DNA of 64,000 nt from positions 496,001 to 560,000 of the forward strand of contig NZ_LUVZ01000012.1 in assembly GCF_001593385.1 (NCBI RefSeq), written 5' to 3'. The stretch is from Chryseobacterium cucumeris. Its GTDB lineage: Bacteria > Bacteroidota > Bacteroidia > Flavobacteriales > Weeksellaceae. The number at the start of each line of letters is the position of its first letter. Position 1 is the stretch's first letter. The notes beneath the pieces were generated by a model that had not been told where the DNA came from, did no database searches, and saw only the letters and a list, made by a program, of their open reading frames with translations. This document shows positions 8,297 to 16,554 of the stretch, in pieces. Position numbers and translations under genes: made by a program.

Positions 8297-9532
8297 TTAA
8301 TATTGCATCTTTCTCAATTTAGGATTGGTGCTTCCAACAACAAGGGCCACTAAAACGGTCATACAGCCTCCGAATACCACAGAGCGCACAACGCCCAGGA
8401 GTTTGGCCATAAGTCCACTTTCGAACTGTCCCATTTCATTGCTTGACATGATGAAAATTGAATTCACACTCAGAACACGACCTCTTATATGATCCGGTGT
8501 TTTTAACTGTACAATGGTGCCTCGGATAACCACGGAAATTCCATCCAGCATCCCGCTCATCACCAGGAACATAAAAGACAGCCAGTATAATTTTGAGAGT
8601 CCGAATCCAATAATGCATAGCCCGAATCCTGTAACCACAGCAAGAAGTATTTTCCCCTGATTTTTGCGAAGGGGAACAATAGATAAAATAGTAATAATAC
8701 ACATTGAACCAATGTCTGAAGCTGCATTCAGTAAACCGAAACCTTCAGCTCCTGAATTCAGGATGTCTGTTGCAAATACAGGGATCATAGCTACGGCTCC
8801 GCCAAAAAGTACTGCAAACATATCAAGACATAGAGCTCCCAGAATCTCCTTGGTCTTAAAAATATAAGAAATTCCTTCACGCATGCTTTCTACTACATTT
8901 ACTGTTTCTTTTTTGTATTCTGAATGCTGTTTGTGCAGTTGCCAGAAAAATAATGAAGCAACAAATATGAGTGTTAAAATAGCAACGAGAGTCCATTTTA
9001 CGCCGATAAATCCAATCAGAACACCTCCGATAGCATGTCCGCAAACAGAAGATATCAGGAAAGTAGCCTGGTTCAGCGTTACGGCATTCGGAAGATTTTC
9101 CTTCTTTACAATTTTAGGAATCATGGAAGGAACAATAGGACCGATAAAGGCTCTTGCTATCCCTGTGAAAAAGATAACACCATAAATATAATAGGTAATC
9201 TGATGACCCGTAAAGTGCATTTCCACATCAAGAAATGCGGGAATCAACAAAAGGCCAATCAGAAAAATATATGCATAATTACAAATGAGTAGCAGTCTCT
9301 TTTTTTCATTCATATCAATAACATGTCCCGCATACAGCGCGCAGCTTACCGCAGGAATCACCTCTGAAAGTCCGATAAGGCCTATTGAAAATGGATCTTT
9401 TGTTAATTGATATACCCACCATCCAAGTAAAGTGGCAAGCATTCTGAAAGCTAAAACAATAAAAAATCTCCCGGTGAGAAGATTTCTGAACTCAACATTT
9501 TGTAATGTTTGTAACGGGGTAAAGGAAATCAT
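8297..9532 (-). CDS. MFS transporter (MFS_3 / EntS-like exporter)
   Basis: 411-residue inner-membrane protein with about 11-12 hydrophobic segments. I choose ATG at 9532 (MISFTPLQTLQN) over an in-frame TTG two codons upstream. The N-terminus FRNLLTGRFFIVLAFRML and the loop SEVIPAVSCALYAGHVIDMN are typical of the MFS_3 branch, which includes enterobactin exporters and macrolide-efflux-like proteins; the later segment MSGMLDGISVVIRGTIVQ is also characteristic. Proton-driven export of a small molecule is likely, but nothing nearby points to a substrate. A strong terminator ends only eight bases before its start codon, so its own promoter is not obvious. Confidence 0.87.
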   Translation of the reverse strand: MISFTPLQTLQNVEFRNLLTGRFFIVLAFRMLATLLGWWVYQLTKDPFSIGLIGLSEVIPAVSCALYAGHVIDMNEKKRLLLICNYAYIFLIGLLLIPAFLDVEMHFTGHQITYYIYGVIFFTGIARAFIGPIVPSMIPKIVKKENLPNAVTLNQATFLISSVCGHAIGGVLIGFIGVKWTLVAILTLIFVASLFFWQLHKQHSEYKKETVNVVESMREGISYIFKTKEILGALCLDMFAVLFGGAVAMIPVFATDILNSGAEGFGLLNAASDIGSMCIITILSIVPLRKNQGKILLAVVTGFGLCIIGFGLSKLYWLSFMFLVMSGMLDGISVVIRGTIVQLKTPDHIRGRVLSVNSIFIMSSNEMGQFESGLMAKLLGVVRSVVFGGCMTVLVALVVGSTNPKLRKMQY

Positions 9533-9540
9533 GAACAAAA

Positions 9541-9568
9541 ATAGCCCTAAAAATTTATTTAGGGCTAT
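9541..9568 (-). terminator. Intrinsic terminator directly before the MFS start codon
   Basis: 11-bp perfect stem (ATAGCCCTAAA / TTTAGGGCTAT), 6-base loop, followed by TTTTTGTTC on the minus strand. It closes the lipoprotein gene ending at 9625, but sits eight bases upstream of the MFS ATG, leaving no room for a promoter between them. Confidence 0.85.
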
Positions 9569-9624
9569 CCATATGACAATTTTTAAAAGATATATTAAAT
9601 ATATCTCAAAAGATAAAATCTATT

Positions 9625-9987
9625 TTAGTCCGCTCTGGAAGAACTCAATACGATCGCTGCAACACCTGCTGCTCCAATAATCGTAGCTCCTGCGGCAATT
9701 CTTGCTTTTCTTCTGTCTTTCACAGCCGCTATATTGGATTTAGGAATAATCACTTCTGTACTATCTTTTTTACCGGCAGTCCCTACAATATTTTCCCCAA
9801 CAACATTTCTGAATAAGATGGTCTGCTTCGGAGAGCCGTCTCTCATAGTTACTTTATATATTTTTCCGGCTTCAAGATTAGAGTAGTTGTTTTTTGAAAT
9901 ATCTTCGCTGTATTTTGTAGTAGCACAAGATGTAATAACAAATAAAGATGTTAGTAAAGACGATTTCAACAGTACAGATGCTTTCAT
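9625..9987 (-). CDS. Small lipoprotein
   Basis: 120-residue protein with an SPII signal: positive N-terminus, hydrophobic LLTSLFVITSC with lipobox Cys21. The mature part has a short beta-type domain (IYKVTMRDGSPKQTILFRNV, then GENIVGTAG), which looks like a small sheet, then RRKARIAAG and a hydrophobic Gly/Ala-rich C-terminal helix (ATIIGAAGVAAIVL) that could insert in a membrane. It resembles widespread but uncharacterised Bacteroidota envelope lipoproteins. A promoter box lies at 10006-10013 and a terminator follows, so it is probably monocistronic. Confidence 0.8.
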   Translation of the reverse strand: MKASVLLKSSLLTSLFVITSCATTKYSEDISKNNYSNLEAGKIYKVTMRDGSPKQTILFRNVVGENIVGTAGKKDSTEVIIPKSNIAAVKDRRKARIAAGATIIGAAGVAAIVLSSSRAD

Positions 9988-10005
9988 TATTTTCTTTTAG
10001 TTTTT

Positions 10006-10013
10006 CAAATTTA
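10006..10013 (-). promoter_or_regulatory. -7 box upstream of the small lipoprotein
   Basis: TAAATTTG on the minus strand, a perfect TAnnTTTG match, 18 bases before the ATG at 9987. Confidence 0.55.
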
Positions 10014-10056
10014 TAATTTTTTTCGAATATACGTTTTTGGAATTGAAAAAATATGA

Positions 10057-11556
10057 TTAAAGTTTGTAAATTTCTAAGAGATTTGCAATCTTTCTGTCAT
10101 TAGCCAATCTTGGAGTCTTGTTTTGACCTCCTAGTTTTCCCTGGGATTTCGCATATTCATGAAAGGCATTTTTTGCAAGCCTGGTGATTTGTAATTTCTG
10201 TAAAATATTTCCCGAAATCAAATCATCATAGTAAGTGTTTCTTGCCCGAAGCTGTTGATCCAATTCATCTCTGAATGCTTCTAAATGCTCAGGTTCTTTT
10301 TCAAATTCAATCAGCCATTCGTGATAAGGGAGTCCTTCAGCCGGATTTACCTGTGGAGCCAGATGGAATTCTATAATCTGTGCAGGATGCTTTTCAAGAG
10401 TCGCTTTCATAGCTTCTTCTACCTCGAATGCTATCACATGTTCTCCAAATGCAGAGGTGAAATGTTTGGTTCTCCCGCTTACCAAAACCCTGTATGGGTC
10501 TTTGCTGATGAATCTTACAACGTCCCCAATAGAATAAGCCCATAGCCCGGAATTGGTCGTAAGAATCAATGCATAATCTTTATGAAGTTCGATTTCTTTT
10601 AAAGTTAATCTTCTTGCTCCAGGCTTGCCATATTCTTCCAAAGGAATGAATTCGTAGAAAATTCCATGATTGGTCAATAGCAGTAGTCCTTCTTTGGTGT
10701 AATCATCCTGAAAAGCAAAAAAACCTTCAGAAGCAGGGAAAGTCTGAACAATGTCTACTTTGCCTCCCAATAACTCTTCCATTTTATCACGATAAGGTTC
10801 ATAGTTGACACCTCCTGTTACAATAAGCTGAAGATTGGGGAACAGCTGTTTGATCTTTTTACCATGTTTTTCTGTCAGCTTCTCAAAATACATGATCAGC
10901 CATGGTGGAATGCCTGAGATCAGCGTCATATTTTCATGTTCTGTTTCCTCAATAATTTTATCTACTTTGGTTTCCCAGTCTTCCATAATATTGGTTTCCC
11001 AGCTCGGCAGACGGTTTTTCTGAAGATAATTAGGAATATGATGGGCTACAATACCGGAAAGCCTTCCTGTTTTTATCCCAAATACTTCTTCCAGTTCCGG
11101 GCTGCCCTGAAGGAAAATCATTTTTCCATTCACAAAATCAGCGTTATTCTTTTTACTGATATAATGAAATAAAGCACTTTGAGCTCCGGCAATCTGAAAT
11201 GGCATTCCTTCTTTAGAGATCGGAATATACTTAGAACCGGAAGTGGTTCCTGAAGTTTTTGCAAAATACTCTGGCGTTTCCGTCCATAGAATATTGGACT
11301 GTCCTTTTTTTACCCTTTCAATATAAGGTTTCAGATCTTCATAATCGGCCACAGGAACTCTGTCCTGAAATTCCTTTACAGAATGAATGTTTTCAAAATC
11401 ATGTTCCCTCCCAAAAAGTGTTTTTTGAGCTGTTTTCACTAGAGAAAGCAACAAGTCCTCCTGGTTTTTCTCAGCATTTTTTTTGAAATCCTCCGCTTTT
11501 TGAACATGTTTTTTTGCCCAGATCAGCGCTGCATTTTTCTTGAAGAAGTTTAACAT
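10057..11556 (-). CDS. GH3-family acyl-acid amido synthetase-like protein
   Basis: 499-residue protein of the GH3 branch of the adenylate-forming superfamily. The ATP-binding motif FAKTSGTTSGSKYIPI (about residues 103-118) is diagnostic, and LVSGRTKHFTSAFGEHV plus YSIGDVVRF further on match GH3 family motifs. Plant GH3 enzymes adenylate carboxylic acids and couple them to amino acids; the bacterial members are abundant in Bacteroidota but their substrates are not known to me. The C-terminal small domain has the expected YHEWLIEFE segment. Cytoplasmic. The ATG at 11556 is only four bases past a -7 box, suggesting a leaderless transcript. Confidence 0.9.
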   Translation of the reverse strand: MLNFFKKNAALIWAKKHVQKAEDFKKNAEKNQEDLLLSLVKTAQKTLFGREHDFENIHSVKEFQDRVPVADYEDLKPYIERVKKGQSNILWTETPEYFAKTSGTTSGSKYIPISKEGMPFQIAGAQSALFHYISKKNNADFVNGKMIFLQGSPELEEVFGIKTGRLSGIVAHHIPNYLQKNRLPSWETNIMEDWETKVDKIIEETEHENMTLISGIPPWLIMYFEKLTEKHGKKIKQLFPNLQLIVTGGVNYEPYRDKMEELLGGKVDIVQTFPASEGFFAFQDDYTKEGLLLLTNHGIFYEFIPLEEYGKPGARRLTLKEIELHKDYALILTTNSGLWAYSIGDVVRFISKDPYRVLVSGRTKHFTSAFGEHVIAFEVEEAMKATLEKHPAQIIEFHLAPQVNPAEGLPYHEWLIEFEKEPEHLEAFRDELDQQLRARNTYYDDLISGNILQKLQITRLAKNAFHEYAKSQGKLGGQNKTPRLANDRKIANLLEIYKL

Positions 11557-11560
11557 GGGT

Positions 11561-11568
11561 CAAATTTA
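11561..11568 (-). promoter_or_regulatory. -7 box upstream of the GH3-family gene
   Basis: TAAATTTG on the minus strand, four bases before the ATG at 11556. The same four-base spacing occurs in front of dnaB. Confidence 0.55.
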
Positions 11569-11611
11569 TAAATAAGTAAAGAATCTGGAATCATTTTTAC
11601 GAAGCTTCATA

Positions 11612-11646
11612 AAAAAAAACCGATGGAACTTGTTCCACCGGCTTTT
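11612..11646 (-). terminator. Intrinsic terminator after the Lys/Ala-rich repeat protein gene
   Basis: Hairpin CCG-a-TGGAAC / GTTCCA-c-CGG with a very tight loop, flanked on the left by a nine-A run that becomes a T run on the minus strand. It lies about 45 bases past the stop at 11691. Confidence 0.75.
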
Positions 11647-11690
11647 CGAAATTTGATTATGAAAATAACAACTATATGTTAATGTTATGC

Positions 11691-11987
11691 TTATTTGTTT
11701 GCCTTATACCTTTTGTCGGGAGTACCGTCTTTTTTCAGGTGTTTGTTTTCTTTATATCTCTTATCCGGAGTGCCGTCTTTTTTCATTTTGGCAGCCGGTT
11801 GTGCAGGCTTCGCTGCTTTTGCATCCATTGCCGGTTTTGCAGCTTTTACTTCAGCTGGTTTAACAGCTTTTGCTGTAGTTGCTTTTACAGGCGGGTGCGC
11901 CGTAGCACCTGTAGCGGGAGCAGTCTGCTGAGCAGTGGCAAGTCCTAATCCAAGGATCAAAGACATTGCAGATAAGAATTTTTTCAT
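11691..11987 (-). CDS. Small secreted Ala/Lys/Pro-rich repeat protein
   Basis: 98-residue protein with a signal peptide (KKFLSAMSLILGLGLATAQ). The middle (about residues 20-68) is low-complexity Ala/Lys/Pro/Thr, with AKPA and KAAKP units. The C-terminus carries two copies of the 11-residue unit KKDGTPDKRYK, one at about 69-79 and one at 85-95, each followed by a short Asn/Lys linker. It is strongly basic and probably disordered. I recognise the KKDGTPDKRYK unit as a recurring motif of small flavobacterial secreted proteins but know no function; binding to anionic cell-wall or nucleic acid material is only a guess. Confidence 0.8.
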   Translation of the reverse strand: MKKFLSAMSLILGLGLATAQQTAPATGATAHPPVKATTAKAVKPAEVKAAKPAMDAKAAKPAQPAAKMKKDGTPDKRYKENKHLKKDGTPDKRYKANK

Positions 11988-12115
11988 AAGAATTATTGTT
12001 TGTTTTTTGTTGAATAAAGATATACAAAAAGCAGGCTAGAAAATTGAGATTTTTAAACTTAACTAAAGTTTATTACAGCTTAAAAAAAAATTAAAACACT
12101 TCATTTACAATGAAA

Positions 12116-12145
12116 AAGCCTGTCTTCAAAGATAAAGACAGGCTT
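12116..12145 (-). terminator. Intrinsic terminator after the 131-residue lipoprotein gene
   Basis: 11-bp perfect stem AAGCCTGTCTT / AAGACAGGCTT with an 8-base loop and flanking A/T runs; 24 bases past the stop at 12169. Confidence 0.85.
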
Positions 12146-12168
12146 GAATAATATATAAATAGACATGG

Positions 12169-12564
12169 CTAGCGCGTACAATTTGCTGTCCACGTTTTGC
12201 CATCCTTGACATACAGAATTTTTAAAACATTATTATCAATTCTGATATAAGAGGTTGCTGTAGAACCAATCATCACCAGAGTATGATCTCCTTCCTGATT
12301 AAACTCTATTCCGTTGAGATCCGGAATACTGTTGGAGAACGCGAAATTGTATTTGGTGCCGCTGGCAATCTTTGTTACAAATACACTTCCGTCATCTGTG
12401 CTGATGTTGGTAGAACCACCATCATTATAAGAAACCTTTCCTTTGTAGGTTCCTGCAAAAAATTCATTGTTTACAGGGTCGTCATCTTTGCTACATGACG
12501 AAAAAGATAATGCTGTGAATACCAACAGCATCATAACTCCTAAGATTTTAATTGCTTTTTTCAT
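12169..12564 (-). CDS. Small lipoprotein, lipocalin-like beta protein
   Basis: 131-residue protein with an SPII signal (KILGVMMLLVFTALSFSSC, lipobox Cys24) followed by the acidic tether SKDDDP. The mature domain starts FFAGTYKGKVSYNDGG, continues with alternating hydrophobic strands, and ends WTANCTR. That layout (FxGxYxG start, antiparallel strands) is common among small Bacteroidota outer-membrane lipoproteins with lipocalin-like folds. No specific function can be assigned. Own terminator; upstream gene is the divergently oriented mfd. Confidence 0.8.
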   Translation of the reverse strand: MKKAIKILGVMMLLVFTALSFSSCSKDDDPVNNEFFAGTYKGKVSYNDGGSTNISTDDGSVFVTKIASGTKYNFAFSNSIPDLNGIEFNQEGDHTLVMIGSTATSYIRIDNNVLKILYVKDGKTWTANCTR

Positions 12565-12743
12565 AATATTATTCTTAATGTTTGGTTAGTCTGGAAATCC
12601 CAAACACTATGCCATGGGTGAGTAGTTGAATTTTTTTAACAGGTTATTAGATAAAATTGTAAAAAATTAAGATTTATGAGGCTAAGTCCTTCATTTCAAA
12701 CCTTCAGTCTTTCTCTTTTTCTAAGGAAGAGAAAAAATATCCG

Positions 12744-12751
12744 TACCTTTG
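12744..12751 (+). promoter_or_regulatory. -7 box of mfd
   Basis: TACCTTTG, a perfect TAnnTTTG match. Transcription would start near 12757, downstream of an in-frame start at 12749, which supports the ATG at 12815 as the real mfd start. Confidence 0.65.
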
Positions 12752-12814
12752 TACATCATCAACGGTTTCGGAAAACTCCCGAAATCGCTTTTGTCGTTTA
12801 TACCATTAGTATTT

Positions 12815-15800
12815 ATGCAGTTAAAATCCATCAATGAAAAGTTCCTTCCAGACCTTATGCAGAAAGAGTTTGGGAAAGAAATTTTTACCCAGTTAGAAAA
12901 CAGCCAGCATATAGCTGTAAAAGGAAGTGCAGGATCTTCAGTTTCTATTTTTGTGGCTGAGCTTTTTTTGGTTCAGAAGAAGAATATCCTTTATCTGGTA
13001 GATGATAAGGAAGATGCATTGTACGCCAATACAGAGATGGAAGATCTTCTGGGTAAGGATAAAGTGCTGTATTTTCCGGCTACCCATCTTGAACCTTATC
13101 AGGTGGAAAAGACTCAAAATGCCAACCTGGTGTTAAGGACTGAGGTTCTTAATAAAATTAATTCCGGAAGATCTCCAAAAGTGATTGTGGCTTATGCCGG
13201 TGCTTTATCTGAAAAGGTTTTGAAAAAAGAAGATTTTAAAGCAATTTCCCATCATATTAAAGTGGGAGATCAGCTGGATTTTGATTTTGTGGATGAACTG
13301 CTTAATCATTATCATTTCCAGCAGGCTGATTTCGTTTCCGAACCGGGAGAGTTTTCTGTGAGAGGAGGAATTGTAGACGTGTTTTCCTATTCACACGAAA
13401 AACCATATAGAATTACCTTCTTCGGTAATGAAGTGGAAAGTATTAAAACTTTTGATATCGAAACACAGCTTTCGGTAGATAAAGTAAAAGATTTCCAGCT
13501 GGTTTCCAATATGAATTTTTCTGTAACGGGAACAAGGGTATCTCTGTTGCAATTATTGCCTAAAGAAAGTTTTGTAGTTTCCAAAAACGGAATGGTGGGA
13601 ATGCAGAAGATCAGAACATTCTACGAAAAGTCTTTGGAAAAATATGATACATTAAGTAAAGATATTGCCCACAGGACTCCGCAGGAACTTTTTATTTCTG
13701 ATCAGGAGTTTCTGTTTGATTATAAAAAATTTAAAACAGTTGATTTTGGAGGAATAATTATTGAAGGATTGAAAGAAGTAACCGAAGTTAAAATGGAACA
13801 GCTTCCACAGCCTTCTTTTCATAAAAACTTTGAACTACTGATTGAAGATATTGAAGAAAAGCAGAATGGAGGATTTGATACCTGGATTTCTTTTTCAACA
13901 GAAAAACAGAAAGAAAGGCTGGAGTCTATCTTTGAAGAGCTTGAACATGAGCTTCCATTTAAAAGTTTTAAGTCTGAACTTCATGAAGGATTTGCAGATA
14001 ATGGACACAAACTGCTGGTCTATACAGATCATCAGATCTTTGACCGTTATCAGAGATATAAAGCGAAAAATACTTTTGCAAAATCTGAGCAGCTTACCCT
14101 GAAAGACCTGATGTCTCTGAAAATAGGGGACTATATCGCTCACATTGACCATGGAATCGGGAAATTTATGGGATTGGTGAAAGTGAATAATGACGGAAAG
14201 ATTCAGGAATGTTTCAAACTGACCTATAAAAACGGAGACTTATTATATGTAAGCATTCACTCTTTGCATAAGATTTCGAAATACAACGGTCCGGATGGAA
14301 GAGAGATCGTTTTGAGTAAACTTGGATCTCCAACATGGAAATCTTTAAAACAGAAAACCAAAGCGAAGGTTAAACAGATTGCTTTTGACCTTATTCAATT
14401 ATATGCCCAGAGGAAAACGGCGAAAGGTTTTGCTTATACTCCAGATTCCTACCTGCAGAATGAGTTGGAGGCCAGCTTTATTTATGAAGATACTCCGGAT
14501 CAGGAAAAAGCTACTGTAGATGTAAAGAGAGATATGGAAGCGGATACGGTAATGGACAGGCTTGTATGTGGTGACGTAGGTTTCGGTAAAACGGAAGTTG
14601 CAATCAGGGCTGCATTTAAAGCCGCTACAGATGGAAAGCAGGTTGCAGTATTAGTGCCTACAACCATTCTTGCTTTTCAGCATTACAGAAGTTTTAAAGA
14701 AAGGCTAAAAGATTTTCCGGTAAATGTTGCTTATGTCAACAGATTCAGAACAGCTAAGCAGAAATCAGAAACTTTAGAGGCTTTAAAGAACGGAAAAGTA
14801 GATATTATCATTGGAACGCATCAATTGGTAAGCAGTTCGGTGAAGTTTAAAGATCTTGGTTTATTGATTATTGATGAAGAACATAAGTTCGGGGTTTCAG
14901 TAAAGGATAAATTGAAAACCTTGAAGAATAATGTGGATACCCTGACGCTTACGGCGACTCCTATTCCGAGGACGTTACAATTCTCGTTAATGGCTGCAAG
15001 GGATTTATCCGTTATCAAAACGCCACCGCCGAACAGACAGCCTGTAGATACGCAGTTAATCGGATTCAATGAGGAAACGCTTCGTGATGCGGTTTCTTAT
15101 GAGCTTCAAAGAGACGGTCAGGTATATTTTATCAATAACAGAATTGAAAACCTGAAGGATATTGCAGGGCTTATTCAGAGGCTGGTTCCGGATGCGAGAG
15201 TAATTACAGGACATGGGCAAATGGAAGGAAAACAGCTTGAAAAGAATGTACTGGATTTTATGGAAGGGAAATACGACGTTCTTGTGTCTACTACCATTGT
15301 AGAAAGTGGGGTAGATGTTCCGAATGCCAATACTATTTTTATCAATGATGCACATCGGTTTGGGATGGCGGATCTGCACCAGATGAGAGGAAGGGTAGGG
15401 AGAAGCAACAGAAAAGCATTCTGTTATCTGATCACTCCTCCTTATGACATGATGACCTCCGATGCCAGAAAACGTCTGGAAGCTATTGAACAGTTTTCAG
15501 ATCTGGGAAGCGGTTTCCAGATTGCGATGAAAGATCTGGAGATCCGTGGTGCCGGAGATCTTTTGGGTGCTGAACAAAGTGGGTTTATCAATGAAATGGG
15601 TTTTGAAACGTATCAGAAACTAATGCAGGAAGCTTTGGAAGAACTAAAAGATGATGCTGATTTTGAAAGCCTTTTTGAAAATGAAGAAGACAGACAAAAA
15701 CTTTTCAAATCTGTAAAGGATGTTAATATTGATACGGATTTAGAGCTGATGTTGCCGGATTCGTATATTTCGAACACAGAAGAAAGGTTGTTGCTCTACC

Positions 15801-16183
15801 AGAAAATTGCTGAAATCACTAATGAAGCAGATCTTCATCAGTTTGAGCTGGAGCTGATTGACCGTTTCGGAGCATTGCCGAAAGAAGCTGTCAATCTTTT
15901 GAAGAGTGTTTCTTTGAAGTGGCTTGCTTCTGATATAGGTTTTGAAAAGATTGTTATGAAAAACGGAGTGTTTTTAGGGTACTTCCCAGGGAATCCTCAG
16001 GATAAGTTTTACCAGACAGACAGATTCCGACATATTATTAATTATTTGACCCGAAATCCGACTGAAGCCCAGCTTAAGGAGAAGTCAGGAAAAGAAGGTA
16101 ATCAGTTGATGATGAGAAAAGAAAGAGTAAAAAATGTAGATGAAGTCAATCTATTGTTGAAAGCAATTATCGAACATGACTAA
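12815..16183 (+). CDS. mfd: Transcription-repair coupling factor
   Basis: 1122-residue Mfd, which removes RNA polymerase stalled at DNA damage and recruits UvrA. The N-terminal UvrB-like module is seen around YFPATHLEPYQ and GEFSVRGGIVDVFSY. The RNA polymerase-interacting, CarD-like domain contains DYIAHIDHGIGKFMGL. The RecG-type motor has Walker A GDVGFGKTE, the DEEH box (IIDEEHKFGV), the TATPIPRTL motif and the motif-VI region RGRVGRSNRKAFCYL. The C-terminal TRCF domain includes LMLPDSYISNTEERL. I start at 12815 (MQLKSINEKFLP) because the promoter box lies between it and the longer in-frame start. Complete and of family length. Confidence 0.96.
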   Translation: MQLKSINEKFLPDLMQKEFGKEIFTQLENSQHIAVKGSAGSSVSIFVAELFLVQKKNILYLVDDKEDALYANTEMEDLLGKDKVLYFPATHLEPYQVEKTQNANLVLRTEVLNKINSGRSPKVIVAYAGALSEKVLKKEDFKAISHHIKVGDQLDFDFVDELLNHYHFQQADFVSEPGEFSVRGGIVDVFSYSHEKPYRITFFGNEVESIKTFDIETQLSVDKVKDFQLVSNMNFSVTGTRVSLLQLLPKESFVVSKNGMVGMQKIRTFYEKSLEKYDTLSKDIAHRTPQELFISDQEFLFDYKKFKTVDFGGIIIEGLKEVTEVKMEQLPQPSFHKNFELLIEDIEEKQNGGFDTWISFSTEKQKERLESIFEELEHELPFKSFKSELHEGFADNGHKLLVYTDHQIFDRYQRYKAKNTFAKSEQLTLKDLMSLKIGDYIAHIDHGIGKFMGLVKVNNDGKIQECFKLTYKNGDLLYVSIHSLHKISKYNGPDGREIVLSKLGSPTWKSLKQKTKAKVKQIAFDLIQLYAQRKTAKGFAYTPDSYLQNELEASFIYEDTPDQEKATVDVKRDMEADTVMDRLVCGDVGFGKTEVAIRAAFKAATDGKQVAVLVPTTILAFQHYRSFKERLKDFPVNVAYVNRFRTAKQKSETLEALKNGKVDIIIGTHQLVSSSVKFKDLGLLIIDEEHKFGVSVKDKLKTLKNNVDTLTLTATPIPRTLQFSLMAARDLSVIKTPPPNRQPVDTQLIGFNEETLRDAVSYELQRDGQVYFINNRIENLKDIAGLIQRLVPDARVITGHGQMEGKQLEKNVLDFMEGKYDVLVSTTIVESGVDVPNANTIFINDAHRFGMADLHQMRGRVGRSNRKAFCYLITPPYDMMTSDARKRLEAIEQFSDLGSGFQIAMKDLEIRGAGDLLGAEQSGFINEMGFETYQKLMQEALEELKDDADFESLFENEEDRQKLFKSVKDVNIDTDLELMLPDSYISNTEERLLLYQKIAEITNEADLHQFELELIDRFGALPKEAVNLLKSVSLKWLASDIGFEKIVMKNGVFLGYFPGNPQDKFYQTDRFRHIINYLTRNPTEAQLKEKSGKEGNQLMMRKERVKNVDEVNLLLKAIIEHD

Positions 16184-16226
16184 ATTTATTTTTCCTTTAC
16201 TGGAAATAGCATCATAATATTATTAG

Positions 16227-16258
16227 AAACGTGTAAAAAGATTAATTTTTACACGTTT
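16227..16258 (+). terminator. Intrinsic terminator after mfd
   Basis: 13-bp perfect stem AAACGTGTAAAAA / TTTTTACACGTTT, 6-base loop, followed by a long T run; 44 bases past the mfd stop. Confidence 0.9.
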
Positions 16259-16534
16259 TTTTTGTGATTGTTATCATGTTTTTCTTTTGTAATATTCCTA
16301 TTGAAGAGAATTAAGGCTGTTTTTGAGGGGGTGAAATCACTTTCCAATGATAAAAAAAATCCTGTAAATCCCCGTACAGTAAGGGTTTGAGATGTTGTCT
16401 TGCTGTTTTTATACATGGAAAGTAGAGTTATGTAGTAATAATTCTACTTTTTAGTATTATTAATTCTATGTTCTAATGTGTTTATTTCTATAGGTTTATA
16501 GATGTATAACTGGAATTTTTTGGACTTCGTTGCT

Positions 16535-16542
16535 TAACTTTG
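16535..16542 (+). promoter_or_regulatory. -7 box of the secreted-protein triplet
   Basis: TAACTTTG, a TAnnTTTG match, 12 bases before the ATG at 16555. It probably drives the three tandem genes as one operon. Confidence 0.5.
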
Positions 16543-16554
16543 CAGTCCTTAATT

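Larger units (their letters stand above)
16184..16554. other. Intergenic region with terminator, hairpins and promoter
   Basis: 371 bases between mfd and the secreted triplet. Besides the mfd terminator it holds two hairpin-capable stretches: CTGTA...TACAG at 16363-16380, and AAAGTAGA...TCTACTTT at 16420-16450 with a 15-base loop. A purine-rich GAGGGGGTGAAA block lies near 16327, and a -7 box just before the next gene. No coding potential is visible. Confidence 0.5.

Noticed and set aside
12749..12814. Longer N-terminus of Mfd (start at 12749)
   Set aside because: It lies across the -7 box, upstream of the predicted transcript start, and has no similarity to Mfd.
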